From the NCBI GenBank assembly GCA_964650525.1, contig CAZYUA010000019.1, positions 1 through 64,000 of the forward strand: a stretch of 64,000 nucleotides of DNA, read 5' to 3'. Under the pieces are notes generated by a model. The model worked only from the letters and a program-made list of their open reading frames with translations. It ran no database searches and was not told where the DNA came from. The stretch is from UBA1413 sp964650525 (GTDB taxonomy: Bacteria > Bacteroidota > Bacteroidia > Bacteroidales > Prolixibacteraceae). The position numbers were made by a program, and so were the translations under genes. How positions within the stretch are numbered: position 1 is the stretch's first letter; each line of letters starts with the position of its first letter. Of this stretch, positions 33,558 to 41,341 are shown one piece after another.

Positions 33558-33576
33558 CCCCGGGCAACGCCCGGGG
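33558..33576. repeat. GC-only hairpin CCCCGGGC-AAC-GCCCGGGG
   Basis: Perfect 8-bp stem with a 3-base loop, between aspartate kinase and gntR genes. It may end the gntR transcript (109 bp past its stop), although no T-run follows on the minus strand. Confidence 0.5.
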
Positions 33577-33685
33577 TAAACGACGCCCCAATAACCCGGA
33601 ATGTTGTTCAGCGCCACAAACCTTCATGATCTTGAGATGACAAGCGCACAACAGCGAAGCTAAGAACAGCGCAGCGGATAACCCC

Positions 33686-34393
33686 TCAGAAACTCCCGAA
33701 AATCGCGTGCTTTTCGGAGTTGAACCAAATGGTCGAATAGACATGTAATCCCTCCCGGTTGGTGTGCAGTTTCCTTTCCAGGTACAACACCGGTTGTCCG
33801 GCCTGCAACTTCAGCAATTCTCTGATTTTATCATCGGGCAGCAAAGCTTTCAGTTTTTGTTCTCCTCCTTTGATTTCGATGCCGTAATGCTTCCTGAGGA
33901 TTTCAAACAGGGATTTGTTTTCGAACGACCGTCCCGTCAGCCGGGGGATGTATATACTGGGCAGGTGGTTGATATCGTAGAACAGGGGAGCATCATCCAC
34001 GATGCGCAGCCGCTCCATGTAAACGCATCCGGCCTCTTTTTCGTTCTCTGAGAGTTCAAAAGGGAAATCTGCCGGCCAGGGCATGACAACCGGTTTCTGG
34101 AGGATCCTGGTCTTCAGAAACTGAGTACCGATCGCTATGGCTGTCCCGGCAGCCGACAAGATCCCGATGTTCAGTAAGGGTTTTCTCACGATACTTCCCT
34201 TCCCCTGTTTTTTCACGATCAACCCATCCCTGACCAGTTCTTCCAGTGCCTGCCGCACGGTGGGACGTGCGATCTGCCATATTGCAGAAAGCTCATGTTC
34301 AGAAGGCAACAGGCATCCTTCAGCATACGTACCTGCCAGGATGTGCTTTCGGAGGGCTTCGTACACCTTGCGGTAGTGCGGCATCTCATTCAT
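33686..34393 (-). CDS. GntR/HutC-family transcriptional regulator
   Basis: A 235-residue repressor-type regulator. The N-terminal winged helix (about 5-70) has YRKVYEALRKHILAGTY, LPSEHELS and RPTVRQALEELVRDGLI; the C-terminal UTRA ligand domain (about 90-235) marks it as HutC subfamily. It is divergent from the 2-oxo-acid dehydrogenase E2 gene, and a palindrome of the HutC operator type lies between them over both -33 boxes. It most likely represses itself and the E2/E1 genes until a metabolite binds; the ligand is unknown. Its -7 box is 5 bp from the ATG, so its mRNA may be leaderless. Confidence 0.92.
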   Translation of the reverse strand: MNEMPHYRKVYEALRKHILAGTYAEGCLLPSEHELSAIWQIARPTVRQALEELVRDGLIVKKQGKGSIVRKPLLNIGILSAAGTAIAIGTQFLKTRILQKPVVMPWPADFPFELSENEKEAGCVYMERLRIVDDAPLFYDINHLPSIYIPRLTGRSFENKSLFEILRKHYGIEIKGGEQKLKALLPDDKIRELLKLQAGQPVLYLERKLHTNREGLHVYSTIWFNSEKHAIFGSF

Positions 34394-34398
34394 GGGAA

Positions 34399-34431
34399 CA
34401 AAGTTAAAAATTATTTAAACATTTTTACAAA
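34399..34431 (-). promoter_or_regulatory. gntR promoter (TTTG, TAACTTTG)
   Basis: On the minus strand, TTTG at 34431-34428 and TAACTTTG at 34406-34399 are 21 bp apart, an ideal -33/-7 pair. The -7 box lies only 5 bp before the gntR ATG, so transcription should begin at or just inside the start codon. Confidence 0.75.
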
Positions 34432-34446
34432 CTTGTATATACAGGT
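34431..34446. promoter_or_regulatory. Probable GntR operator ACTTGTATATACAGGT
   Basis: An imperfect 16-bp palindrome (only one position pair mismatched) with the core GTATATAC, matching the known HutC-subfamily operator consensus GTNTANAC. It overlaps the -33 element of both divergent promoters. A related half-perfect site, TTGTAAGTACAA, lies at 34538-34549 in the E2 leader and may be a second, weaker site. Confidence 0.7.
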
Positions 34447-34464
34447 AATTTATTTTTACCTTTG
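34433..34464 (+). promoter_or_regulatory. E2 promoter (TTG, TACCTTTG)
   Basis: TTG at 34433-34435 and TACCTTTG at 34457-34464 are 21 bp apart, the same spacing as the divergent gntR promoter. The leader before the E2 ATG at 34568 is about 95 bases. Confidence 0.75.
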
Positions 34465-34567
34465 TCACATTACATGAAGTGGCTACGATTAATTCTTGAT
34501 TATCTGAAATTTAGTCAGATCATCCCGAAGGAGTAAGTTGTAAGTACAAGTTTTAAATATAAAAGAA

Positions 34568-35875
34568 ATGGCAACACCGGTAATCATGCCCCGCCAGGGC
34601 CAGTCGGTCGAAACCTGCATTTTGGGCCAGTGGTACAAGGAAGTGGGTGAAGTGGTAGTTTCGGGCGAGCCTCTTTTCTCGTACGAAACCGATAAGGCAT
34701 CGTTTGAGGAGGAAGCCAAAACCGACGGTTTTTTGCTGGAGCGTTATTTTAACGCGGGAGATGAAGTCCCGGTGCTGGCAGAAATGGCGGTCATAGGGGA
34801 AGCAGGAGAGGTGCTGCCCGGCAGGGGTGAAAATCAGGAGCCTGAAATACCAGGAAAGAAGGAGGAGGAATCAGCCAAGGTAGTGGAGTTCCGGATGGCT
34901 CCGGAAACATTGCCGGGGAGGATTTCGATTTCGCCGCTTGCCAGGAACATGGCGCTGGCCATGGGTGTGGATATGGCCAGTGTGGAAGGCAGCGGGCCCC
35001 ACGGTAGAATCATTGCGCGCGATGTGGCGGCAGCCGGCAAGAACCCGGCTTTACAGGGAAAGCATTCAACAGGTGAAGAACAAGCTGAAGTTCCTGTTCC
35101 GGCGGCAAAGACTGCGGGCGCGGAAGGCGGGCCCATCCCGGGTGCCGGTCGTCCACCGGTTGCCGGCAGTGTTGCAGAGGGCGGTTTTGTCGACAAACCC
35201 GTTTCCCACATCCGGAAACTGATTGCGAAAGCCATGCACCAATCGCTCCAGAATTCTGCCCAGCTTACGCACCACCTCAGTGCCGATGCGCGCAGACTGG
35301 TAGCGCAGCGCCAGATGTTTAAACTGGCTTTTGAATCAGGATCAGCCAAAGACAACATCACCATCAACGATCTGGTATGTTATGCAGTGATCCGTGCCCT
35401 GAAAAAATTCCCGCTGGCCAATGCCCATTATCTGGGTGACAGGATCCGGTATTTCAGTTCCGTCCATCTGGGAGTGGCCGTAGACACCGAAAGAGGGCTG
35501 ATGGTGCCCGCCCTGCAGCATGCCGACGACCTGTCACTGACGGGATTGTCGTCTCGGCTCCGCCAGGTCACCGGAGAGTGCCGGAAAGGGAATATCAATC
35601 CGGACCTCCTGAATCCGGAGGCAGCGTCGTTTACGGTATCCAATCTGGGAAACTACGGGGTGGAGATGTTCACACCGGTCATCAACCTTCCGCAAACGGC
35701 TATTCTCGGGGTTTGCGCCATCGTGCCGCGTCCGGTGGATACCGGCGGCGGAGCCTATGCCATCGTTCCGGTCATCGGACTCTCCCTCACTTACGACCAC
35801 CGGGCCCTCGATGGAGGTGAAGCCACACGGTTCCTGGCCGAAATCCGCAAACGAATAGAAGCATTGGAAGTTTAA
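34568..35875 (+). CDS. 2-oxo-acid dehydrogenase E2 (dihydrolipoamide acyltransferase)
   Basis: Core acyltransferase of a pyruvate- or branched-chain-dehydrogenase-type complex. The 435-residue protein has one lipoyl domain (1-78) with the lipoylated Lys43 in ETDKASFE, an E1/E3-binding domain (about 118-155; ISPLARNMALAMGVD), an Ala/Gly/Pro-rich linker, and the catalytic domain (about 205-435) with His411 and Asp415 in DHRALDGG. The last codon and stop are made by the first unit of a GTTTAAA tandem repeat, so the native C-terminus may have been altered by an insertion. E1 follows after the four-helix-bundle gene; no E3 is nearby. Control by the divergent GntR is likely. Confidence 0.93.
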   Translation: MATPVIMPRQGQSVETCILGQWYKEVGEVVVSGEPLFSYETDKASFEEEAKTDGFLLERYFNAGDEVPVLAEMAVIGEAGEVLPGRGENQEPEIPGKKEEESAKVVEFRMAPETLPGRISISPLARNMALAMGVDMASVEGSGPHGRIIARDVAAAGKNPALQGKHSTGEEQAEVPVPAAKTAGAEGGPIPGAGRPPVAGSVAEGGFVDKPVSHIRKLIAKAMHQSLQNSAQLTHHLSADARRLVAQRQMFKLAFESGSAKDNITINDLVCYAVIRALKKFPLANAHYLGDRIRYFSSVHLGVAVDTERGLMVPALQHADDLSLTGLSSRLRQVTGECRKGNINPDLLNPEAASFTVSNLGNYGVEMFTPVINLPQTAILGVCAIVPRPVDTGGGAYAIVPVIGLSLTYDHRALDGGEATRFLAEIRKRIEALEV

Positions 35876-35914
35876 AGTTTAAAGTTTAAAGTTTAAAGTT
35901 TAAAGTTTAAAGTT
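35870..35914. repeat. Tandem 7-mer GTTTAAA, left end of cassette
   Basis: Six full units and a partial seventh. The first unit supplies the E2 stop codon. Bases 35897-35914 (AGTTTAAAGTTTAAAGTT) are the exact inverse of 36377-36394 on the other side of the four-helix-bundle gene. Confidence 0.8.
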
Positions 35915-35943
35915 AGAGTTTGATAATCAATTTTTACAAAAGG

Positions 35944-36339
35944 ATGGCTACGGTTGAAAGGTTTGAAGATCTTGAGATATGGAAAAAGGCAAGAGAACTG
36001 TGCAAATTAATCCATATATATACTGAACATGATAAATTCAGCAGGGATTTCAGGCTTGTCGGACAAATAAAAGGTTCAAGTGGTTCAGTGATGGACAATT
36101 TTGCAGAAGGATTTGAGCGTGGCGGAAATAAGGAATTTTCTCAATTCATTTGGATTTCCAAAGGTTCTTGCGGAGAAACGAGATCTCAACTTTATAGAGC
36201 ATTAGACAACGGATACATTAATCAGTATGAATTTGAAGCTGCCTACAATTTAACTGTTGAAATCAGCAAAATGTCTAAGAACTTCGTTAATTATTTGAAA
36301 TCAAGTGAAATCAAAGGAACCAAATTTAAGAAAGAATGA
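35944..36339 (+). CDS. Four-helix-bundle protein (S23/Avd-like family)
   Basis: A 131-residue helical protein of the family first known from 23S rRNA intervening sequences and related to the Avd accessory protein of diversity-generating retroelements. Family hallmarks are RFEDLEIWKKARELCK, GSSGSVMDNFAEGFERG, EFSQFIWISKGSCGETRSQLYRA and the last helix with MSKNFVNYLK. The gene is about 35% GC by hand count, far below its neighbours, lies between the E2 and E1 genes, and is flanked by perfect 18-bp inverted repeats, so it looks inserted. No reverse transcriptase, template repeat or rRNA gene is nearby. The ATG at 35944 is preferred over an upstream TTG. Molecular function is unknown. Confidence 0.88.
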   Translation: MATVERFEDLEIWKKARELCKLIHIYTEHDKFSRDFRLVGQIKGSSGSVMDNFAEGFERGGNKEFSQFIWISKGSCGETRSQLYRALDNGYINQYEFEAAYNLTVEISKMSKNFVNYLKSSEIKGTKFKKE

Positions 36340-36376
36340 TTTTATAACAGATTAAGTTATCTCACTGCCAGTGAAT

Positions 36377-36394
36377 AACTTTAAACTTTAAACT
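36377..36394. repeat. Right inverted repeat of the four-helix-bundle cassette
   Basis: AACTTTAAACTTTAAACT is the exact reverse complement of 35897-35914. Degenerate units (AAACT at 36397-36401 and 36404-36408) continue to the right up to the E1 start. Confidence 0.8.
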
Positions 36395-36417
36395 CGAAAC
36401 TGTAAACTCTTTTCGAA

Positions 36418-38886
36418 ATGCCAAAATCGCAATTCATCAACCCCTCGGAAGTCCGGAAGCCGGATTTCATCGAATTTCGGCCGGTACCGGTCAACCAGTA
36501 CAGCAAGCGTATTGAAGAGGAAAGGGATTCTTTCTCGGACGATGATTTTCTTAGGATCTACCGGGACATGGTTATCATCCGCGAGTTTGAGACCATGTTG
36601 AATCTGATCAAGACGCGAGGGGAATACAACGGAATTTCGTACAATCATCCGGGTCCGGCGCATCTTTCGATCGGGCAGGAAGCGGCAGCGGTGGGGATGG
36701 CTTACACGTTGACGGTCGATGATTTCATTTTCGGGTCACACCGGAGCCATGGGGAGATTCTGGCGAAAGGGTTATCAGCCATTAACGGGCTGAGGGATGA
36801 GGAGTTGATGAGGATCATGGAGTCTCATTTCGGGGGTCTCACGCTCAGGCCGGTGCTGGCAGGTCATGAGGGGACCAAGGAAGAGTTGGCCATCCGGTTT
36901 CTGGTTTATGGCACCCTGGCGGAGATTTTTGCGCGGGAGACCGGTTTTAACAAGGGATTGGGGGGCTCCATGCATGCCTTTTTCACTCCGTTTGGGGTCT
37001 ATCCGAACAATGCCATTGTGGGAGGTTCGGGGGATATTGCGGTGGGTGCTGCCCTGTTCAAGAAGGTAAACCGGAAAAAGGGGATTGTGGTGGCCAACAT
37101 TGGTGATGCTTCCATGGCTTGCGGACCGGTATGGGAGGGGCTCTCCTTTGCCACCATGGACCAGTTTTACCAATTGTGGGATGAAGACATGAGGGGCGGA
37201 CTGCCTTTGATCGTCAACATCATGAACAATCAGTACGGCATGGGAGGCCAGACCTGCGGTGAGACCATGGGGTACGGTATTGCCGCCCGCATCGGCGCCG
37301 GCTTGAACAGCGACCAGATGCATTCCGAACGCGTGGATGGATACAATCCCCTGGCCGTGATTGATGCGTATCGCCGTAAACGGAAGATTCTCGAAGAGAA
37401 ACGGGGACCGGTGCTTCTGGATGTGCTCACCTACCGGTACAGCGGTCACTCCCCCTCCGACGCCTCCACTTACCGATCCAAAGAAGAGATCGAAGCATGG
37501 GAACAGGTTGACTCGATCCAATGGTTCGGCAGCGAACTGGTAAGAGCCGGCGTAGCTGATGCTCTCCAGTTGGAACAGATCAGAAATGAAACAGAAGAGT
37601 TGATTACCTGGGCCCTGAAGCTGGCCACCGATGACGAACTCTCACCCCGCATGGACCTGCAGACGCATCCCAACCTGATCGGAGAGATGATGTTCTCCGA
37701 ACGATCGGTTGACTGCATGGAAGAAAGAGAGCCGGAGGTCAACCACCCCCTTGGGGAGAATCCGCGGGTGAGGCAACTGGCCGGCAAAGAACGGTATGCT
37801 TTCGACGCCCAGGGCAAACCGCACTCCAAAATCAAAAATTATGTTGTCAGGGATGCCATTTTTGAGGCAATCATCGACCGGTTTTATAAAGACCCCACCC
37901 TGATTGCATACGGCGAAGAGAACCGCGACTGGGGCGGAGCCTTTGCTGTTTACCGGGGACTCACCGAAGCCCTGCCCTACCACCGGCTCTTCAATTCCCC
38001 CATTTCAGAGGGAGCCATCGTTGGTACGGCCATCGGGTATGCCATGTGCGGCGGAAGGGTCATTCCAGAAATCATGTATTGCGATTTCCTGGGTCGTTCG
38101 GGCGACGAGGTCTTTAACCAGCTGCCCAAATGGCAGGCCATGAGCGGAAATGTCCTGAAAATGCCGGTGGTGCTGCGGGTTTCAGTTGGTTCCAAATACG
38201 GTGCGCAGCATTCGCAGGACTGGACATCGCTGGCAGCCCATATTCCGGGTTTAAAAGTGGTGTTTCCCGTAACCCCTTACGATGCCAAGGGAATGATGAA
38301 CAGCGCCCTTCAAGGCACCGATCCGGTGGTATTCTTTGAGAGCCAGCGGGTATACGACTTCGGGGAGATGTTCCATAAAGAAGGAGTGCCGGAAGAATAT
38401 TATGAGATTCCGCTTGGCGAACCCGACATCAAACGCCCGGGAAAAGAGGTGACCATTCTCACCATCGGAGCCACCCTGTACCGCGCCCTCGAAGCCGCCG
38501 ATATGCTCGAAGAAAGATATGGCCTTTCGGCAGAAGTGATCGACGCCCGTTCGCTGGTGCCCTTCAATTACGAACCTGTCATCGAATCTGTAAAGAAGAC
38601 AGGAAGAATTGTCATCTCAGGGGATGCTTCCTCCCGCTGCTCCTTCCTGCGCGACCTGGCCTCCAACATTGCCGAACTGGCCTTTGATTACCTGGATGCT
38701 CCGCCGGTAGTGGTGGGATCGCGTAACTGGATCACTCCCGCCTTTGAACTCGAAGACCATTTCTTTCCTCAACCCTCCTGGATCATCGATGCCATTCACA
38801 CACGAATCCTGCCGCTGGAAGGCCATGTTACCATGCATGATTTCTCGGAAGCGGAACAACTGGACAGGAATGCCCGCGGAATCTGA
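36418..38886 (+). CDS. 2-oxo-acid dehydrogenase E1, alpha and beta fused
   Basis: Thiamine-diphosphate decarboxylase of the same complex as the upstream E2. Of 822 residues, roughly 40-410 are the alpha part (GSHRSHGEILAKG, GGSMHAF, and the ThDP motif from GDASMACG to NNQYGMG) and roughly 480-822 the beta part (YGEENRDWGGAF, NSPISEGAIVGTAIGYA, PVVLRVSVGSKYGAQHSQD). Alpha and beta are separate proteins in many bacteria; a fused form is known in Bacteroidota. The substrate (pyruvate, acetoin or branched-chain oxo acids) cannot be told. The intruding cassette separates it from E2 by 540 bp, and no new -7 box was found, so read-through from the E2 promoter is assumed. Confidence 0.93.
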   Translation: MPKSQFINPSEVRKPDFIEFRPVPVNQYSKRIEEERDSFSDDDFLRIYRDMVIIREFETMLNLIKTRGEYNGISYNHPGPAHLSIGQEAAAVGMAYTLTVDDFIFGSHRSHGEILAKGLSAINGLRDEELMRIMESHFGGLTLRPVLAGHEGTKEELAIRFLVYGTLAEIFARETGFNKGLGGSMHAFFTPFGVYPNNAIVGGSGDIAVGAALFKKVNRKKGIVVANIGDASMACGPVWEGLSFATMDQFYQLWDEDMRGGLPLIVNIMNNQYGMGGQTCGETMGYGIAARIGAGLNSDQMHSERVDGYNPLAVIDAYRRKRKILEEKRGPVLLDVLTYRYSGHSPSDASTYRSKEEIEAWEQVDSIQWFGSELVRAGVADALQLEQIRNETEELITWALKLATDDELSPRMDLQTHPNLIGEMMFSERSVDCMEEREPEVNHPLGENPRVRQLAGKERYAFDAQGKPHSKIKNYVVRDAIFEAIIDRFYKDPTLIAYGEENRDWGGAFAVYRGLTEALPYHRLFNSPISEGAIVGTAIGYAMCGGRVIPEIMYCDFLGRSGDEVFNQLPKWQAMSGNVLKMPVVLRVSVGSKYGAQHSQDWTSLAAHIPGLKVVFPVTPYDAKGMMNSALQGTDPVVFFESQRVYDFGEMFHKEGVPEEYYEIPLGEPDIKRPGKEVTILTIGATLYRALEAADMLEERYGLSAEVIDARSLVPFNYEPVIESVKKTGRIVISGDASSRCSFLRDLASNIAELAFDYLDAPPVVVGSRNWITPAFELEDHFFPQPSWIIDAIHTRILPLEGHVTMHDFSEAEQLDRNARGI

Positions 38887-38920
38887 ATGCCGGGCATTGT
38901 TTTAAACAAAAGCAGGGGTT

Positions 38921-39802
38921 TCAGTCAGAGGGGATGATTTTCAATACAGTGCCGATCCGCAGAATGGAGCGGGTAGTCAGGTTGTTTTGTTCACACAGCT
39001 GAGGTACCGTGGTATTGAACTGCCGGGCTATTTTCCATAACGAATCTCCGGTCCTGATCACGTATTCGGCCATAGAAGCGGTCGACATCTCCATGGCATA
39101 ACTGTTTCCCCGGTTGGTGATCTGTACGGTTTCCATACTGGAAGGTAAAGTGGCCAGGCTGGCCATTCCTTCGGCCCCGAAGACCTCAGGCCGCAATTCC
39201 GACCGTTCAAAATCGTAAACCCATTCCGGGTTATAGGCTTTTCCGTTTTCCCGGATCTCAAAATGCAGGTGATTTCCGGTTGCCCTGCCGGTACGTCCTC
39301 CCAGGCCCAGAGGCTGCCCGGAAAATACCCTGTCACCATGGCCGACCAGCATGGCCGAAAGATGGGCATAATAGGTCTCCAGACCGTCCGAATGATTCAA
39401 GACCACCAGGTTCCCATACCCGTAGTACCGGGTGGCCCGGGATACTGTTCCATCGCCTGCGGCAAACACCGTATCCCCCAGGTTCAGTTTCAGATCGATA
39501 CCTGTGTGCATCCGGCCGCGGCGCATGCCATACCTGCTTAATACCCTTCCCTGAACCGGCACGATCAAACGGCTCACCGGATGACTGACCACAGCAATTT
39601 CCCTTTCTGTGGCCGGAATGTCGCTCAGAGCGGTCCGGAAATCAGGTCCAAGGATCAGGGTGTCTACAAGCAAAGAATCGTGGTTTACTTCCACCACTAC
39701 CGCATTTCCCTCCGGTACCGGCTCCCCTGCACACACCCAACCGGGGAAAAACAAATTCCCGGAAATTAACAACAGGATAAAGCCAAAAATTCTACCGATC
39801 AT
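38921..39802 (-). CDS. M23 metallopeptidase with LysM domain
   Basis: A 293-residue exported cell-wall protein. It has a signal peptide (1-26), an M23/LytM domain (about 85-185) with the zinc motif HTGIDL and the catalytic HLHFE, and one C-terminal LysM (about 245-292; YVIRTGDSLWKIARQFN). The zinc ligands are intact, so it may be an active endopeptidase, though LytM proteins can also act as activators of amidases. The ATG at 39802 gives a good signal peptide; a longer frame to 39874 would start inside the promoter box. Confidence 0.9.
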   Translation of the reverse strand: MIGRIFGFILLLISGNLFFPGWVCAGEPVPEGNAVVVEVNHDSLLVDTLILGPDFRTALSDIPATEREIAVVSHPVSRLIVPVQGRVLSRYGMRRGRMHTGIDLKLNLGDTVFAAGDGTVSRATRYYGYGNLVVLNHSDGLETYYAHLSAMLVGHGDRVFSGQPLGLGGRTGRATGNHLHFEIRENGKAYNPEWVYDFERSELRPEVFGAEGMASLATLPSSMETVQITNRGNSYAMEMSTASMAEYVIRTGDSLWKIARQFNTTVPQLCEQNNLTTRSILRIGTVLKIIPSD

Positions 39803-40098
39803 CCTCCGTATACCGTTCCGTTGACCATTCAGCCCCGGAAAACTGCGTCCGGGACTCGTATTTCTATGCAGCAAAAATATAGATAATTCTTTTTAAAATG
39901 CAAACAAACAACGGGTTATGTTTCAGAAATTTTACTAATTGTCTGAATTTATGAGCATTAGACAGCCTCTCATTAACAATTTTAACGTTTTCCCTGATTA
40001 CAAAATGGGGGTGAAGGGTGTGGCTGGTGTTGAGGCCACCAAAGTCAGGGGCATGAATTGCAAACTATTTTTTGTTATTTTGTATCAAAAGGAAGAGG
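39803..40098. other. Divergent gap between M23 peptidase and PHP gene
   Basis: The M23 promoter lies at 39872-39904. The rest is AT-rich and holds no gene or confident promoter for the PHP gene; the sequence just before it (TATTTTTTG and TTATTTTG, near 40068-40082) is close to the -7 consensus but with wrong spacing. Confidence 0.45.
39872..39904 (-). promoter_or_regulatory. Promoter for the M23 peptidase gene (TTTG, TATTTTTG)
   Basis: On the minus strand, TTTG at 39904-39901 and TATTTTTG at 39879-39872 are 21 bp apart. The -7 box ends 69 bp before the ATG at 39802. Confidence 0.65.
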
Positions 40099-41337
40099 AT
40101 GGCAATGGAACAAGGAGTATACCCGGGTTATCTTCCGCTGATGCCGGGTTCCGGAGGAAGAATTCACGCAGGGGAAACAGCACCGATCAGGGTGAACGGG
40201 CACATTCACACGCCCTATTCCTTCAGTGCGTTTTCAGGGTTGGAGCAAATTTTCCGGATGGCCCGCGAAGAAGGGGTTTCTGTTCTGGGGATTAATGATT
40301 TCAATACGACCGGGGGTTACCGGGAGTTTGCTGAACTGGCATGGAAAAACAAAGTATTTCCCTTATTCAACATTGAATTCATGGCGCTCCAGAAAGAGGA
40401 GCAAAAAAAGGGCATCCGGATCAACGACCCGGTCAATCCGGGGCGCACCTATCTAAGCGGGAAAGGGTTGTGTTACCCGGTCTCAATGAGTCGGGAGAAT
40501 AGCAACCGTTTGGAAACCCTGCTGCAGGAGAGCAACCTGCAGACCCGGAAAATGGTGGACAGGCTCAACGGATACCTGGCAGGGATCTCCGCCGGGATGT
40601 CGTTCGATGCCGGGGAAATCAAACGTCGTCTGGCCAGGAAAATGTTACGGGAAAGGCACATTGCGGCTGCCATCCGGCTTGCCCTGTTCGAAAAATGGGA
40701 GGATGAGGAAACCGTCAGGAAGCAGCTGACCCTGATTTTCGGAGGGAAGGTTCCGAAATTCCCTTCGGGCAATATGGCTTTTCTGGAGAATGAAATCCGT
40801 GGTAACCTGTTGAAAGCGGGGGGCCCCGCCTACGTTCCGGAAGATGAGAAGGCCTTTCTGAGCCTGGTAGAGGTTAAGAGCCTCATCACCGGGGCAGGAG
40901 GGATTCCCTGTTACCCGGTTCTGCTGGATGACGCCGGAGGGAATTTCACCGATTATGAAAAGGATTGGGAAAATTTGGCCAGTGACCTGGCAGAGAAGGA
41001 CATCTATATGGTTGAGCTGATTCCCGGGCGGAATGATTTGCGTATTCTGAAAGATTTTGTGACCTGTTTCCGCTCGTTTGGCTTTACGGTACTTCTGGGT
41101 ACCGAGCATAACACACCGGAGCTGGAGCCCCTGGTCGTCAGGGCCAGAGGCGGGGTTCCCCTGGATGAAGAACTGTTACGGATCAACGAGGAAGGAGGAG
41201 CCATTGTGGCGGCGCATCAATATCTTACAGCCAATGGCCAGCCGGGTTTTCCCACCGGTCACTTTCCGGATGCCGCTGAGTTGCAGGCCTTGCAATCGAC
41301 CGGGAAAGAGGTAATTTTGCGGTTTATCAAACAATAG
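40099..41337 (+). CDS. PHP-domain protein of unknown substrate
   Basis: A 412-residue protein with a PHP (polymerase and histidinol phosphatase) metal-hydrolase fold: the first motif is NGHIHTPYSFSAF, the region LGINDFNTTGGYREF carries the second, and GTEHNTPE a later metal ligand; the last is less clear. A helical insert (about 135-235) separates the motifs. ATG 40099 follows a purine-rich AAGGAAGAGG. The gene ends 4 bp before the aldolase/dehydrogenase gene, so they form an operon. I know this pairing from other Bacteroidota but not its substrate; a phosphatase or esterase role in sugar catabolism is a guess. Confidence 0.8.
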   Translation: MAMEQGVYPGYLPLMPGSGGRIHAGETAPIRVNGHIHTPYSFSAFSGLEQIFRMAREEGVSVLGINDFNTTGGYREFAELAWKNKVFPLFNIEFMALQKEEQKKGIRINDPVNPGRTYLSGKGLCYPVSMSRENSNRLETLLQESNLQTRKMVDRLNGYLAGISAGMSFDAGEIKRRLARKMLRERHIAAAIRLALFEKWEDEETVRKQLTLIFGGKVPKFPSGNMAFLENEIRGNLLKAGGPAYVPEDEKAFLSLVEVKSLITGAGGIPCYPVLLDDAGGNFTDYEKDWENLASDLAEKDIYMVELIPGRNDLRILKDFVTCFRSFGFTVLLGTEHNTPELEPLVVRARGGVPLDEELLRINEEGGAIVAAHQYLTANGQPGFPTGHFPDAAELQALQSTGKEVILRFIKQ

Positions 41338-41341
41338 GGAT

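Larger units (their letters stand above)
33165..33685. other. AT-rich gap between aspartate kinase and gntR
   Basis: This 520-bp stretch holds a possible small plus-strand transcription unit (small frame and terminator listed separately), a perfect 14-bp palindrome TTTCTCATGAGAAA at 33459-33472, an 8-bp tandem repeat and a GC-only hairpin. No larger gene is visible on either strand. Confidence 0.5.

Noticed and set aside
35944..36339. Part of a diversity-generating retroelement (Avd-like protein)
   Set aside because: No reverse transcriptase, template repeat or variable repeat is present within the window.
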